Source: Affinundibacterium fentianense (GTDB lineage Bacteria > Pseudomonadota > Gammaproteobacteria > Burkholderiales > Burkholderiaceae_D). From it: a DNA stretch of 64,000 nucleotides. Position 1 is the first letter of the stretch, and the number at the start of each line of letters is the position of its first letter. The notes under the pieces are model-generated. The model was not told the DNA's origin. It saw nothing but the letters and a program-made list of their open reading frames with translations, and searched no databases. This document shows, in pieces, positions 19,322 through 32,166 of the stretch. A program made the translations under genes and the position numbers. The DNA is taken from NCBI RefSeq assembly GCF_018139545.1, contig NZ_JAGSPJ010000001.1, positions 860,664-924,663 of the forward strand, written 5' to 3'.

Positions 19322-20566
19322 ATGGAAGGTTTACACCTTACTGCGGATTGTTACGCGTGCCAATGTGATCATGAGCTTTTGATTGACCAAACAAAACTAA
19401 GCGACTCAACCCGCGCAATGGCATCTGAAGCGGGTTTAACTATTGTAGGAGAGAAATTTTATCCTTTTAAACATGCCGATGGCGCGCCCGCTGGCGTCAC
19501 TGGGGCATTGCTCTTAGCAGAGTCACACATTGCCATTCATACTTGGCCCGAACGCCGCACCGTCACGTTAGACATTTACGTTTGTAATTTTGAGAAAGAC
19601 AATAGCGACAAAGCAAGGATCATTCTCCAACAACTCATTAATCATTTCCAACCCGAACAGATATCAAAAAACGAATTAATGCGCGGCTTGCCTATTCAAT
19701 CATCCACTCCGGCGAGTCCAATTGCCATTGAACATCTCAGCGCTAATACTTCGATGCAAACGAAAATTAGTGCAACGCTCGTCCAGATTCAAAGCGAATT
19801 TCAATTGATAGAAATTGCAGAAACACCAGAATTTGGAAAAATTATGCGGATTGATGGCGCAATGATGACCTCTGAAGCCGATGAATTCTACTATCACGAA
19901 AGCCTGGTTCACCCAGCAGCTATAACACATGAGAAGCTCGAGACGGTACTAATTATTGGCGGTGGAGATGGAGGATCAACTGAAGAATTATTGAAGTATC
20001 CAAGTATTCGGTCGATCACGTTATGCGAAATTGACCCGATGGTTATTGCACTCGCCAAAGAGTATTTTCAACAGATACATCGGAACGCCTTTGATTCAGA
20101 AAAAGTTAGCGTTATTCATACGGATGGTTACGATTTTATCAAAACACAAGAAGCACAATTTGATCTCATTGTGCTAGATCTCACCGACCCCATCTCGCCA
20201 AACGGGAACAATATTGCCGAATCATGCTCAAGCAAAGCATTTTATGAAAGTTGCTATTCGCGCCTCAAGCCAGGCGGTTCGATAGTCCTGCATTTAGGCA
20301 GTCCCTTTTACCATCAGGAGCGTTACCAAGCGACACTTTCTTGCTTACATAAAGTGTTTGATCTCGTCCGTCCCTATTCAGTCTTCATACCAATTTATGG
20401 AGCGCAATGGGGAATGGCGATCGCGTGCAAAGCAAACATTCGCAATCAATGCTTCGACCCTAAAAATATTGACCGCCAGACTGTCGATACCCGTCTAACT
20501 GCACATAATCTTCGCGAACTGCAGTTTTACAATGGCGCCGTGCACGTTAACTTTTTCAATTCCTAA
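19322..20566 (+). CDS. speD-speE fusion: Fused S-adenosylmethionine decarboxylase-spermidine synthase
   Basis: About 414 aa. Residues about 1-125 are a class 1 SpeD: MEGLHLTADCYAC, the self-cleaving, pyruvoyl-forming serine in AESHIAIHTWPE and the downstream TLDIYVC cysteine. Residues about 150-410 are SpeE: IGGGDGGSTEELLKY (methyl/aminopropyl donor loop), CEIDPMVI and the catalytic Asp in VLDLTDPISP. One chain would thus make decarboxylated SAM and use it to add an aminopropyl group to putrescine. The TTG at 19220 would add 34 poorly conserved residues; the ATG at 19322 gives the usual SpeD N-terminus. It leads a four-gene run with DUF1190, YgiC-like and DUF350 genes. Confidence 0.88.
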   Translation: MEGLHLTADCYACQCDHELLIDQTKLSDSTRAMASEAGLTIVGEKFYPFKHADGAPAGVTGALLLAESHIAIHTWPERRTVTLDIYVCNFEKDNSDKARIILQQLINHFQPEQISKNELMRGLPIQSSTPASPIAIEHLSANTSMQTKISATLVQIQSEFQLIEIAETPEFGKIMRIDGAMMTSEADEFYYHESLVHPAAITHEKLETVLIIGGGDGGSTEELLKYPSIRSITLCEIDPMVIALAKEYFQQIHRNAFDSEKVSVIHTDGYDFIKTQEAQFDLIVLDLTDPISPNGNNIAESCSSKAFYESCYSRLKPGGSIVLHLGSPFYHQERYQATLSCLHKVFDLVRPYSVFIPIYGAQWGMAIACKANIRNQCFDPKNIDRQTVDTRLTAHNLRELQFYNGAVHVNFFNS

Positions 20567-20720
20567 TTCGATCCTGCAACACGATCCAGATTAAATACAA
20601 CGGAACTTCAGCAACGGTAAAACAAAAATGCAAAGACCATCACAAGTCGGCAACCCAGCATTACAATAAGCCAGCAATGAACCAATCAAGCTAAAATTTT
20701 CAGTCGAATTAGGGTTGTTA

Positions 20721-21170
20721 ATGAGTACTAAATTAAAACCACAGCGCCGTGTCTCGCACTCTCTTCCACTCGTTTTGGCGACCTCTGCGGCGGTCGTCGG
20801 TTTAACAAGTTGCAATCGAAATGAATCGAATGGAAGTCTGACCAGCGTTAGAGATGAATACAACAGTCTCGAAGACTGTCAACAAGATTGGGGCAGTTCT
20901 GACCCTTGTCAGCCACAGCCAGCCTCAGCCAATAGCAACACCATAGCGCATACCGGAAACACCTCAGGTGATCATGTCTATACAGGCCGTTATTGGGGGC
21001 CACAATATAGCGAAGGTCAGCGCGATATAGCACAGCGTAACTTTCTTGGAAGTCGCTATTTAGGCGGCACCTCGCAGTTGACCGATCGAGCGGTTAGTCG
21101 CAGTGTCACACGTAGCATTAGTCGCGGTGGTTTTGGATCCAGTTCGCGTGGCTTTTCTGGTGGAGGATAA
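20721..21170 (+). CDS. DUF1190 (YgiB/YjfM-like) lipoprotein
   Basis: 149 aa starting at the ATG at 20721, with AGGG six bases upstream. The N-terminus is a lipoprotein signal (RRVSHSLPLVLATSAAVVGLTSC, lipobox LTSC), so the mature protein is probably membrane-anchored. Next comes the family motif YNSLEDCQQDWGSSDPCQ with paired cysteines, and the C-terminus is Ser/Gly/Arg-rich (RSISRGGFGSSSRGFSGGG), as in E. coli YgiB. The next gene starts 3 bases after the stop. YgiB/YjfM proteins always travel with YgiC/YjfC ligases; their function is unknown. Confidence 0.75.
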   Translation: MSTKLKPQRRVSHSLPLVLATSAAVVGLTSCNRNESNGSLTSVRDEYNSLEDCQQDWGSSDPCQPQPASANSNTIAHTGNTSGDHVYTGRYWGPQYSEGQRDIAQRNFLGSRYLGGTSQLTDRAVSRSVTRSISRGGFGSSSRGFSGGG

Positions 21171-21173
21171 GCA

Positions 21174-22304
21174 ATGGAACGCGAATCGCTCAGCCCACGA
21201 CTGGGCTGGCAAAAACAATTTGAAGAACTGGGCTTTAGCTATCACTCGATCGACGGACTATACTGGGACGAGCGCTACGCTTATCGATTTACCTCGCAAC
21301 AAATCGACCTACTGGAACAGGCGACGATCGAACTTCATCAAATGAGTCTTGAAGCGGTCGATTTTGTTATTCGACATGGTCAATTTGAACAGTTTGCCAT
21401 TCCTAAACAATTTTGGTCACAGGTGGAGGAAAGCTGGAGAGAGAAAGAGTTTTCCTTATTTGGGCGTTTTGATCTGAGTTGGGATGGGACTGGCGCGCCG
21501 AAAATGCTGGAATACAATGCGGATACCCCAACAGGCCTAGTAGAATCATCTGTGGCCCAGTGGTATTGGTTGCAGGATGTGCATCCCAATGCGGATCAAT
21601 TTAATTCAATTCACGAAAAATTAATTGGCCAATGGGGTCGTTTTCGTCAAAAGGGTTTGGTCCATTTTGTTTGTGCAGACAGTGAAGAAGATATAGGTAA
21701 CTTAAACTATCTCAGAGACACGGCGATTCAAGCCGGTTTAACGACCAAGCAATGCTCGATCAACGAACTTGGTTGGGACGACAGCAATGCGGAACTCGTC
21801 GACAATAACGACATCAAGATCGAAAACCTATTCAAACTTTATCCTTGGGAATGGCTTTGCCGTGAACAATTTGCACCGCATCTGCTAATTCGCCCAGCCA
21901 ACATCATCGAACCAGCATGGAAAATGCTATTGTCGAACAAAGCAATTCTCCCCGTTCTTTGGGAAATGTTTACTGGTCATCCTAACCTCCTTCCAGCCTT
22001 CCACGAGGCGTGGCGAATAAACGGCAATTTTGTTAAGAAACCGCTACTTTCCCGTGAAGGCGAAAACATCTCAATTTATGCGGATGGTGAGGTGATTCGC
22101 AGTGCTGGCGAATACGGTAACGAGGGATACATTTATCAAGCCTTTGCGCCCCAACCGAAATTCGATGACGGCATCACCCCCGCCTATACGTCGATTGGTT
22201 CATGGGTCATTGGCGATACAGCAGCGGGCATTGGCATTAGAGAAGACGAAACCTTGATTACCAAGAACACTAGCCGTTTTATCCCACACTATTTTGTCGA
22301 TTAA
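21174..22304 (+). CDS. Glutathionylspermidine synthase-like ATP-grasp ligase (YgiC/YjfC family)
   Basis: 376 aa. The GSP-synthetase fold is seen in FDLSWDGTGAPKMLEYNADTPTGLVESS (the substrate and metal region), FVKKPLLSREGENI (ATP-binding lysines) and the late IGSWVIGDTAAGIGIRED. It lacks the N-terminal amidase domain of bifunctional Gsp. It should form an amide bond between a carboxylate and an amine at the expense of ATP. With a spermidine-making enzyme three genes upstream, a polyamine is a plausible amine partner, but E. coli YgiC has not been shown to make glutathionylspermidine. A strong GGAGG site precedes the ATG. Confidence 0.85.
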   Translation: MERESLSPRLGWQKQFEELGFSYHSIDGLYWDERYAYRFTSQQIDLLEQATIELHQMSLEAVDFVIRHGQFEQFAIPKQFWSQVEESWREKEFSLFGRFDLSWDGTGAPKMLEYNADTPTGLVESSVAQWYWLQDVHPNADQFNSIHEKLIGQWGRFRQKGLVHFVCADSEEDIGNLNYLRDTAIQAGLTTKQCSINELGWDDSNAELVDNNDIKIENLFKLYPWEWLCREQFAPHLLIRPANIIEPAWKMLLSNKAILPVLWEMFTGHPNLLPAFHEAWRINGNFVKKPLLSREGENISIYADGEVIRSAGEYGNEGYIYQAFAPQPKFDDGITPAYTSIGSWVIGDTAAGIGIREDETLITKNTSRFIPHYFVD

Positions 22305-22355
22305 TCCTTTTAACGCTTGACCGAAGACGAGGTCATTTTTATCAATCGCTATTCA

Positions 22356-22775
22356 ATGAAAGCGCCTATGATTGCTCAATATTTCAATGACGGATTCATC
22401 GCATTTATTAGCCATTTTGGAACTGCCTTGGCATTCCTATTCATTTTTATCACCATTTATATCCGCATTACCCCCTACAAAGAAATAAGCCTTATTCGTC
22501 AGGGCAATACCGCCGCCGCGGCGAGCTTGTCAGGCGCAATGTTGGGCTACTGCGTCGCACTTGCTTCGTCCGTCGCGCACAGTGTCGACCTAGTCGATAT
22601 GTTGATATGGGGCGGTATCGCTTTGCTCATTCAATTGCTCGCATTTTTTGCAGCGCGGCTGATTCTCCCCGGATTAATAAGTGACGTACCTGAAAATAAA
22701 TTATCGTCTGGAATTTTTCTCGGTGCCCTGAGCCTTGGAATGGGTATACTGAACGCAGCCTGTCAAACTTATTGA
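22356..22775 (+). CDS. DUF350 (YjfL-like) membrane protein
   Basis: About 139 aa with four hydrophobic helices in two similar pairs: FGTALAFLFIFITIYIRITPY, then NTAAAASLSGAMLGYCVALASS, a helix near WGGIALLIQLLAFFAARL and a last pair near SSGIFLGALSLGMGILNA. This repeat with small polar residues is typical of DUF350. The start is uncertain (ATG 22356 or 22368; TTG 22317). Its position after the DUF1190 and YgiC-like genes matches the E. coli yjfL-yjfM-yjfC set, so a joint role at the inner membrane is likely. Confidence 0.78.
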   Translation: MKAPMIAQYFNDGFIAFISHFGTALAFLFIFITIYIRITPYKEISLIRQGNTAAAASLSGAMLGYCVALASSVAHSVDLVDMLIWGGIALLIQLLAFFAARLILPGLISDVPENKLSSGIFLGALSLGMGILNAACQTY

Positions 22776-22797
22776 AGACAACCAAACAACATCTAAC

Positions 22798-23523
22798 ATG
22801 CCTCGTTTCTATTACCCACACGCCATTCAAATCGGACATCATATTGATTTACCGAGCGCCACGGCTCATCATATTCTTGTGCTTCGTCTGAATCTAGGTG
22901 ATCAGATTGAAATCTTCAATGGCGAAGGCGGCAGCTATATCGCGACACTTGACCACATCAATAAAAAGCAAGTGTGTATTACGGTGAAAGCTTATCATCC
23001 AGAAGAGGTTGAGTTGCCGTTTCAACTTGGATTAGCGCAAGCATTGCCCGAAGCTTCGAAGATGGACTGGATTATAGAAAAGGCTGTTGAGCTCGGGGTT
23101 AGTTACATTCAGCCGCTTGCAGCACAACGTAGCGTCGTCAAACTGAGTCAAGAGCGGGCAGAAAAGAAAATTCTACACTGGCGAGGAATTGTGCAAGCAG
23201 CGACCGAACAATCGGGTCGAACTCGGCTAACAAGCATAGCAGAACCCTGCGATGTAAAAAAATGGTTGGCGCAAACTGATTTACATAAACGTATTCTGCT
23301 GTCACCACGAGCACATCTTTCACTTGCTGATTGGTCGCGTCATCATCCTGCCCAAGCGATTACTTTAATGGTAGGCCCAGAAGGTGGCTTTTCGGACGCT
23401 GAGGAGGAGTTGGCGATCGAACAAGGTGCGATTGCTCTAAAAATGGGACCAAGAATTCTACGTACCGAAACGGCAGGACTTACTGCGATTAGCATCCTTA
23501 GCGCAAATTGGGGCGGCATATAG
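22798..23523 (+). CDS. rsmE: 16S rRNA m3U1498 methyltransferase
   Basis: 241 aa SPOUT enzyme. N-terminal PUA-like domain (MPRFYYPHAIQIGHHIDLP) and C-terminal knotted SAM-binding domain with VGPEGGFSDAEEELA and MGPRILRTETAGLTAI. It methylates U1498 of 16S rRNA in the 30S subunit. It starts 23 bases after the DUF350 gene and may share its transcript, but the function is housekeeping. Confidence 0.95.
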   Translation: MPRFYYPHAIQIGHHIDLPSATAHHILVLRLNLGDQIEIFNGEGGSYIATLDHINKKQVCITVKAYHPEEVELPFQLGLAQALPEASKMDWIIEKAVELGVSYIQPLAAQRSVVKLSQERAEKKILHWRGIVQAATEQSGRTRLTSIAEPCDVKKWLAQTDLHKRILLSPRAHLSLADWSRHHPAQAITLMVGPEGGFSDAEEELAIEQGAIALKMGPRILRTETAGLTAISILSANWGGI

Positions 23524-23678
23524 CGGTATCCTTGGTTGGTATTTTCGACCGCTAACGTCTTGGTTAACTAGCTTAAATTGTTACAACTTGGAACATTTTT
23601 CACACGATTTTATTCATTTGCTCTAGTTGTTCATCGCTATAATGGCGCTTTTGCACCATCAACTTTGAGCATAGCACA

Positions 23679-25052
23679 ATGAGAAAACAACTTTTTAACC
23701 GCCTATTTATCAGTGCAGCATTAGGCCTCTGTTTAACCCTTGCGGGCTGCGGTGGTGACAATCAAACAAGTACGAATGCAGGCGTGTCGGTAGCCATGCC
23801 CCCAAGCGCCGCACCTGCAGAAAGCACAATAAATTTTCCTAAAACGCGCGACTCCTTCCTTATTAAACGCACGAGTACGAGCTATGCCGTTACTGACAAA
23901 GGTATTGCTGGAACTGTCACCAGTTTGCAAACGAGTCAAACAAGTATTAAGTTCACCGACTTTACAGTCAGTTTGCTGGCCGGCGACAAATCCAAGACGA
24001 TCGCAGCAGCAGATTTAAATTCTTTAATTGAGCTATACATCGCTTTTTTTAATCGGGTTCCTGACGCGGAAGGTATGATCTATTGGATAAGTGAAATCAA
24101 GGCGGGTAAAACGATAGAACAACTCGCGGACAATTTTTATTCAGCGGCAATCACCCTAACCGAGGTAACAGGCTATTCAGATAGCATGTCAAATAGCGAT
24201 TTTGTAAAGAAGATTTATAAAAATGTACTAGGGCGCGATGAAGTTGATCAAGAAGGCCTCAACTACTGGACCACCGAATTAAATCGAGGAAGCAAGACTC
24301 GCGGAAACTTAATTCGCACTATCGTTGGCGTCGCGCATGGCTTTAAAGGCGATAGCCAATATGGATGGGTTGCCGATTTACTCGACAATAAAGTCACGAT
24401 CGGAACCTATTTTTCGATCCAACAAGGACTCAACTATAACACCCCAACGGAATCAATCACGAAAGGCGTGGCAATTGCAGCTGCAGTGACTCCGACCGAT
24501 ATCAGCTCTGCAAAAAATCTGATTGGCGTTAATGATAGCCAGTTTGACCTACGTAATGCCGCGCCCGCGCCACAAGTCAGTATTAATACATCCGTTGGTA
24601 ATGTGATCGTCGAACTCAACCCAAGCAAGGCACCGATTACGGTTGCCAATTTCTTGCGCTATACCGATGTTGGCTTTTATAGCAATAAAATATTCCATCG
24701 CGTCATTAGTAACTTCATGATTCAAGGTGGTGGCTTCACCGTGGATATGATCCAAGCTTCGACCTATGCCCCCATCCAATTAGAAGTCAACAATGGTCTT
24801 AGCAATGTGCGCGGCACAATAGCAATGGCGAGAACCAGTGTATTAAATTCTGCTACGTCGCAGTTTTTTATTAACGTCGTTGACAATGTTTTTTTAGATA
24901 CAAGCGGTGGCGGTTATGCTGTATTTGGCCAAGTAATCTCGGGGATGGACATTGTGGATAAAATTAAGGTGGTCTCAACCACGACAAAGAGTGGTTATGC
25001 AGATGTCCCGGTCACACCAATCATTATCACTTCAGTGACGCGTGTCAATTAA
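23679..25052 (+). CDS. Lipoprotein with DUF4214 and cyclophilin domains
   Basis: 457 aa. Lipoprotein signal MRKQLFNRLFISAALGLCLTLAGC. Residues about 105-230 carry DUF4214-type repeats (LYIAFFNRVPDAEGMIYWISEIKAG; YKNVLGRDEVDQEGLNYWTTEL), usually found in large secreted or S-layer-like proteins. Residues about 290-457 are a cyclophilin-type peptidyl-prolyl isomerase: VELNPSKAPITVANFLRY, FHRVISNFMIQGGGF, SQFFINVVDN, YAVFGQVISGMDIVDKI. The arginine of FHRV and the MIQGG motif support activity. An envelope-anchored foldase joined to DUF4214 repeats is unusual. Single gene followed by a strong terminator. Confidence 0.87.
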   Translation: MRKQLFNRLFISAALGLCLTLAGCGGDNQTSTNAGVSVAMPPSAAPAESTINFPKTRDSFLIKRTSTSYAVTDKGIAGTVTSLQTSQTSIKFTDFTVSLLAGDKSKTIAAADLNSLIELYIAFFNRVPDAEGMIYWISEIKAGKTIEQLADNFYSAAITLTEVTGYSDSMSNSDFVKKIYKNVLGRDEVDQEGLNYWTTELNRGSKTRGNLIRTIVGVAHGFKGDSQYGWVADLLDNKVTIGTYFSIQQGLNYNTPTESITKGVAIAAAVTPTDISSAKNLIGVNDSQFDLRNAAPAPQVSINTSVGNVIVELNPSKAPITVANFLRYTDVGFYSNKIFHRVISNFMIQGGGFTVDMIQASTYAPIQLEVNNGLSNVRGTIAMARTSVLNSATSQFFINVVDNVFLDTSGGGYAVFGQVISGMDIVDKIKVVSTTTKSGYADVPVTPIIITSVTRVN

Positions 25053-25076
25053 TTACTCAAAGTAATAGGAGACTCG

Positions 25077-25102
25077 AAGGCGCTTCGGCGCCTTTGCTTT
25101 TT
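25077..25102 (+). terminator. Rho-independent terminator
   Basis: AAGGCGC, TTCG tetraloop, GCGCCTT, then TGCTTTTT. It lies 25 bases beyond the DUF4214-cyclophilin stop. Confidence 0.92.
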
Positions 25103-25257
25103 CATAATTTAAGCTATCAGCGATAGCGAACTAACCGCACTCTTGCTTGTTTCAATATATCAGAGTTACTTGAGGTTACTTTGATACACTGCGATTTCTA
25201 GTGAATCAGATTTCAATTCACACTTCGATTTTTTACTCCATTCAAAAGAAATCAACA

Positions 25258-26412
25258 ATGACTACACTTAACTCGACGCTAAACTGGGTTGAAAATGACG
25301 CTCAGCAAAGTCTACTTTGGCGTTCTGAAAATCTGCAACGTGCACCAAAACAAGTGCAAGTTGCCGACGACACCATGAAAGCAGAAAATGCTTATCGACT
25401 AGCCTGTGAAGGCACAGCGTTACTTTGGCGAGGCGACTTTCAAAACGCAAAGAATCTTTTACAGGCAATCGCGCGTCGAATCGATCGTCGCCCATCAAAA
25501 ACAAAAGTAAAGCCAGAACACGAGACTTTGCATCCGAGCCAAATTTTTCATTTACATCGACAAGCGCAAGCGCATCGCGCTCGTGTGCTTTCCATGCTTA
25601 TCATTCCAATTCAGGCTGATTTTTTCATACCACTAAGAAGAGCACCAAATGTCGTTGAAGCTTGTATCGAGGCATATGGAAGTAGCGCGGAGGATTTCGC
25701 CATTTCATTGCGCGAATTACTAGGTGTAATCGGTGCGCATGAATGGCGTAAAAACGGTGTTCATATCCCTGCATTGAATGCAAAGATACACCCGCATTAC
25801 GCTGTATTCTCCCCAGTGCGAGGTGAATATTTAGACTTAATTTCAAAGGCGCCACTCCCCTCTTTGGAACTGGCATTTGATATTGGGACTGGATCAGGAG
25901 TCATCGCTGCTTTACTTGCCCATCGCGGTGTAAAGAAAATCCTCGCCACCGACCAAGATCAACGCGCTCTCGCTTGCGCTGAAGAAAATCTAAGTAAACT
26001 AGGATTATTGGCGCAAGTTGAGCTATTGCAGCAAGACATGTTTCCTGAGGGACTAGCACCACTGATCGTTTGCAATCCCCCATGGATTCCTGCAAGGCCT
26101 AACGCACCGATCGAATACGCAATTTACGATCCTGAGAGTCGTATGCTCAAACGATTTCTACTGGAAGTTGGTAAGCATTTGGAAAGAAATGGCGAAGCAT
26201 GGCTTGTGATGTCTGATCTAGCAGAACATTTAGGATTGCGAACAACCAGCGATCTATGGACTTGGATTGATGCTGGGGAACTTGAAGTCATCGGCAAACT
26301 AGACATACGTCCAAGTCATCACAAGAGTCAGCAGAGTCAAGACCCACTTCAAAAGGCACGCCAAGCAGAAATCACTTCACTTTGGAGACTACGTCGAAAA
26401 CAAAATCGATAG
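25258..26412 (+). CDS. Class I SAM-dependent methyltransferase (PrmC/HemK-like)
   Basis: 384 aa from the ATG at 25258 (AAAGAA ribosome site); the GTG at 25201 is less likely. The first 200 residues are helical and unassigned. The Rossmann domain has motif I AFDIGTGSGVIAALLAHRG, acidic motif LATDQDQRALACAEENL and motif IV CNPPWIPARP. NPPW is the signature of enzymes methylating an amide or exocyclic nitrogen (protein glutamine, DNA or RNA). The N-terminal half is unlike PrmC, so the target is open. Confidence 0.82.
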   Translation: MTTLNSTLNWVENDAQQSLLWRSENLQRAPKQVQVADDTMKAENAYRLACEGTALLWRGDFQNAKNLLQAIARRIDRRPSKTKVKPEHETLHPSQIFHLHRQAQAHRARVLSMLIIPIQADFFIPLRRAPNVVEACIEAYGSSAEDFAISLRELLGVIGAHEWRKNGVHIPALNAKIHPHYAVFSPVRGEYLDLISKAPLPSLELAFDIGTGSGVIAALLAHRGVKKILATDQDQRALACAEENLSKLGLLAQVELLQQDMFPEGLAPLIVCNPPWIPARPNAPIEYAIYDPESRMLKRFLLEVGKHLERNGEAWLVMSDLAEHLGLRTTSDLWTWIDAGELEVIGKLDIRPSHHKSQQSQDPLQKARQAEITSLWRLRRKQNR

Positions 26413-26503
26413 GTTTCACAAACACGACAAAAGAGCATGCGCAAAATCAGGGACAGAAACGGCACAGACAACAACGAGAATCAACAACAATCCATTACCA
26501 AAT

Positions 26504-26537
26504 AAAAAGAGCTACCGAATTAACGGCAGCTCTTTTT
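26504..26537 (+). terminator. Rho-independent terminator for the methyltransferase gene
   Basis: AAAAAGAGCT, loop containing a further CCG/CGG pairing, AGCTCTTTTT. It ends in five T. Confidence 0.85.
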
Positions 26538-26552
26538 GCAGTTTCAATTGAA

Positions 26553-26587
26553 GTTCAAGATGCTCACGAGTTACCAGCATCTTGAAC
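26553..26587 (-). terminator. 12-bp perfect hairpin downstream of the M4 peptidase gene
   Basis: GTTCAAGATGCT, 11-base loop, AGCATCTTGAAC. It lies 51 bases past the peptidase stop, reading on the minus strand, without a clear T-run. Confidence 0.5.
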
Positions 26588-26637
26588 CATCATCAAATCG
26601 AACAACTAAGTTAATTCAACAAGAATTAATCCTAATA

Positions 26638-29357
<2,720 letters not shown>

Positions 29358-29387
29358 AAAAAAAAACCGCCAAATAATTGGCGGTTT
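29358..29387 (-). terminator. Rho-independent terminator for maeB
   Basis: Stem AAACCGCCAA / TTGGCGGTTT with a 4-base loop; on the minus strand it runs into nine T. It lies 22 bases past the maeB stop. Confidence 0.93.
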
Positions 29388-29408
29388 CCAAAATATGCTG
29401 AGGTAAAA

Positions 29409-31718
29409 CTATCGCTGTGCAACGGCATCTACAACACAAAGCGCTGTCATATTTACAATTCTTCGAACCGTTGCCGACGATGTGAGTATATGCACTGGTT
29501 TTGCACAACCCAGTAAGATCGGTCCAATTGCGATGTTATTGCCAGCTGTTGTCTTCAATAAATTATATGCAATATTGGCAGCATCAATATTCGGCATAAC
29601 CAATAAATTTGCATCACCTTTTAATGTCGACATGGGCATCATCTTTTGGCGATAATCAGAATCAAGCGCGGTATCACCATGCATTTCGCCATCAATCTCC
29701 AGATCAGGTGCATCTCGCTGAATAATCGCCAAGGCTGCGCGCATTTTCTTCGCGGATTCGCTATTGCTCGATCCAAAGTTGGAATGTGAGAGCAAAGCGG
29801 CTTTGGGTTGCAAACCAAAACGTCGCATTTCCTCTGCCGCCAAGATCGTAATTTCTGCAATTTGTTCAGCACTAGGATTCTCATTAATATGGGTGTCCAC
29901 CAACACCAATTGACGATCAGGCAAAACTAGCCCATTCATCGCTGCATAGACATTGACACCCGCCCGCTTACCCAGCACTTGATTAATGTAAAATAAATGC
30001 AAGCTACCGATTCCAAATGTCCCGCAAATCATGCCATCCGCATCGCCTTTGTGCACCATCATTGCCCCAATCAAAGTGTGACGACGGCGCATTTCTAACT
30101 TCGCATATTGCTCTGTAATACCTTGTCGACACGTCATTTGGTGATAAGTTTGCCAATAATCACGATAACGAACATCCATTTCCGGATTAATTGCCTCAAA
30201 ATCTATCCCTGGGCGCAAACGCAAACCAAACTTCTCTATCCTTTTTTCCAGTATATGCGGCCGACCTACCAAAATTGGCTTTGCTAATTTTTCGTCAACA
30301 ACGACTTGTACTGCACGTAACACACGTTCCTCTTCACCCTCGGCATAAACGATACGCTTACGGGCATCTGGCGCTTTCTTTGCTATTTGGAAAAGCGGCT
30401 TCATGAAAGTACCGCTGTGATAGACGAACTGCTGTAACTTATCACTATAAGCTTGCATGTCTTGGATAGGTCGGGCAGCCACGCCACACATTTCCGCAGC
30501 CTTTGCAACAGCAGGTGCAATTTTAATCATCAACCGCGGATCAAACGGCTTGGGGATAAGGTATTCAGGACCAAAAGATAAATTCGAAATGCCGTAAGCG
30601 GACGCCACCACATCGGACTGTTCCGCTTGCGCCAACTCGGCGATAGCGTGAACAACCGCAATTTCCATCTCGCGCGTTATGGTCGTCGCACCACAATCGA
30701 GCGCACCTCGGAAAATATACGGGAAGCACAGCACATTATTCACTTGATTTGGGAAGTCAGAACGGCCAGTGGCCATCACTGCGTCGTCTCGTACTGCTTT
30801 GACTTCTTCAGGCAAAATTTCAGGCGTAGGGTTAGCGAGTGCCAAAATCAAAGGCTTTTGCGCCATGACGCGGACCATTTCTTGCTTAAGGACTCCGCCA
30901 GCGGACAACCCTAAGAAAATATCTGCATCTACGATGACTTCTTTCAAACTCCTCGCCGTTGTATCTTGCGCAAATCGCTCTTTGTCTGGATCCATCAACT
31001 CAGTGCGTCCCTTGTAGACGACGCCTGCTAAGTCTGTAACAAAGATATTTTCGATTGGAAAACCAAGATCAACGATAAGATCAAGGCAAGCCAGCGCCGC
31101 GGCTCCCGCACCGGACACCACCAACTTACATGAGCGAATATCTTTTTCAACAACTTTGAGTCCATTTAGAATTGCAGCGCCAACGATGATGGCCGTACCA
31201 TGTTGATCGTCGTGAAAAACGGGAATTTTCATCCTATCCCGCAATTTACGCTCGATATAAAAACACTCAGGCGCCTTTATATCCTCTAGATTAATACCGC
31301 CAAAAGTTGGTTCCAAAGAAGCAATGATGTCCACCAATTTGTCAGGATCTGCTTCATTAATTTCTATATCAAATACATCGATTCCAGCAAATTTCTTGAA
31401 CAATACGCCCTTTCCTTCCATCACAGGCTTTGAAGCAAGGGGCCCGATATTGCCCAATCCAAGTACTGCAGTTCCATTTGTAATAACACCGACCAAATTT
31501 CCTCTCGCAGTATATTTAAATGCTGCCGCAGGATCGGCAACGATTTCTTCGCAAGGAGAGGCGACACCGGGGGAGTATGCAAGCGCCAGATCACGCTGAT
31601 TTGTGAGTTGCTTAGTTGGAGTGACGCTAATCTTGCCTGGTGTTGGGAACTCATGGTATTCCAAGGCGGCTTGACGTAGTTGTTGACGTAATAATTCTTT
31701 TTGATCTGGCGAATCCAT
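29409..31718 (-). CDS. maeB: NADP-dependent malic enzyme with C-terminal phosphotransacetylase-like domain
   Basis: 769 aa. The ATG at 31718 has an AAGGAA ribosome site; an upstream TTG at 31736 would add six residues. N-terminal malic enzyme domain (about 15-430) has [30 protein letters not shown] and the nucleotide loop [15 protein letters not shown]. Residues about 445-760 resemble phosphotransacetylase ([17 protein letters not shown]), which in this family is regulatory, binding acetyl-CoA rather than catalysing. It converts malate to pyruvate and CO2 with NADPH. Monocistronic, with a divergent gene upstream. Confidence 0.95.
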   Translation of the reverse strand: MDSPDQKELLRQQLRQAALEYHEFPTPGKISVTPTKQLTNQRDLALAYSPGVASPCEEIVADPAAAFKYTARGNLVGVITNGTAVLGLGNIGPLASKPVMEGKGVLFKKFAGIDVFDIEINEADPDKLVDIIASLEPTFGGINLEDIKAPECFYIERKLRDRMKIPVFHDDQHGTAIIVGAAILNGLKVVEKDIRSCKLVVSGAGAAALACLDLIVDLGFPIENIFVTDLAGVVYKGRTELMDPDKERFAQDTTARSLKEVIVDADIFLGLSAGGVLKQEMVRVMAQKPLILALANPTPEILPEEVKAVRDDAVMATGRSDFPNQVNNVLCFPYIFRGALDCGATTITREMEIAVVHAIAELAQAEQSDVVASAYGISNLSFGPEYLIPKPFDPRLMIKIAPAVAKAAEMCGVAARPIQDMQAYSDKLQQFVYHSGTFMKPLFQIAKKAPDARKRIVYAEGEEERVLRAVQVVVDEKLAKPILVGRPHILEKRIEKFGLRLRPGIDFEAINPEMDVRYRDYWQTYHQMTCRQGITEQYAKLEMRRRHTLIGAMMVHKGDADGMICGTFGIGSLHLFYINQVLGKRAGVNVYAAMNGLVLPDRQLVLVDTHINENPSAEQIAEITILAAEEMRRFGLQPKAALLSHSNFGSSNSESAKKMRAALAIIQRDAPDLEIDGEMHGDTALDSDYRQKMMPMSTLKGDANLLVMPNIDAANIAYNLLKTTAGNNIAIGPILLGCAKPVHILTSSATVRRIVNMTALCVVDAVAQR

Positions 31719-31736
31719 GCGTGTCGATTCCTTCAA

Positions 31737-32166
31737 TAGCTAACAAAATGGGGTAGATGATTCTAGCAGACAGGCAACACTTGCTTCATACGTATTTTTA
31801 CGTGTTCCATTACTTTTTTGCATAAGTAAGCAAAATAGGTCTCCAAAACATGCGGTAAATCCTTAGTGATTTGAACATGAACATCAGTTTATAAGCTGAA
31901 TCCGCCATCTTTTCGATACCGATATGCCACATCTATTCGAAAAATAACCGATTATTCGAATTGAAAGCTAAGTGGAAATTGCCTACGACGACAATTTGCA
32001 GTATTTTTGCGAAGCAAATCCAGCTTAATAAAAACGTAATGGGTGAAATTCATCATTTAAAAACGCGGATCGTATTTCTAGAATACCTTCTTGGATTAAG
32101 CATTACACAGATGAATTGGCGGAACAAAAATAATAAAAAAATAAAAATAAGAGGGACAAAAAAAAG
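31737..32166. other. Divergent intergenic region, nothing recognised
   Basis: 430 bases between maeB and the DUF6882-like gene. It must hold both promoters. The frame at 31961-32272 overlaps the next gene in another phase and is not credible as a protein. Confidence 0.4.

Noticed and set aside
21174..22304. Bifunctional glutathionylspermidine synthetase/amidase
   Set aside because: The amidase domain is absent and the family is YgiC/YjfC-like, whose substrate is not established.
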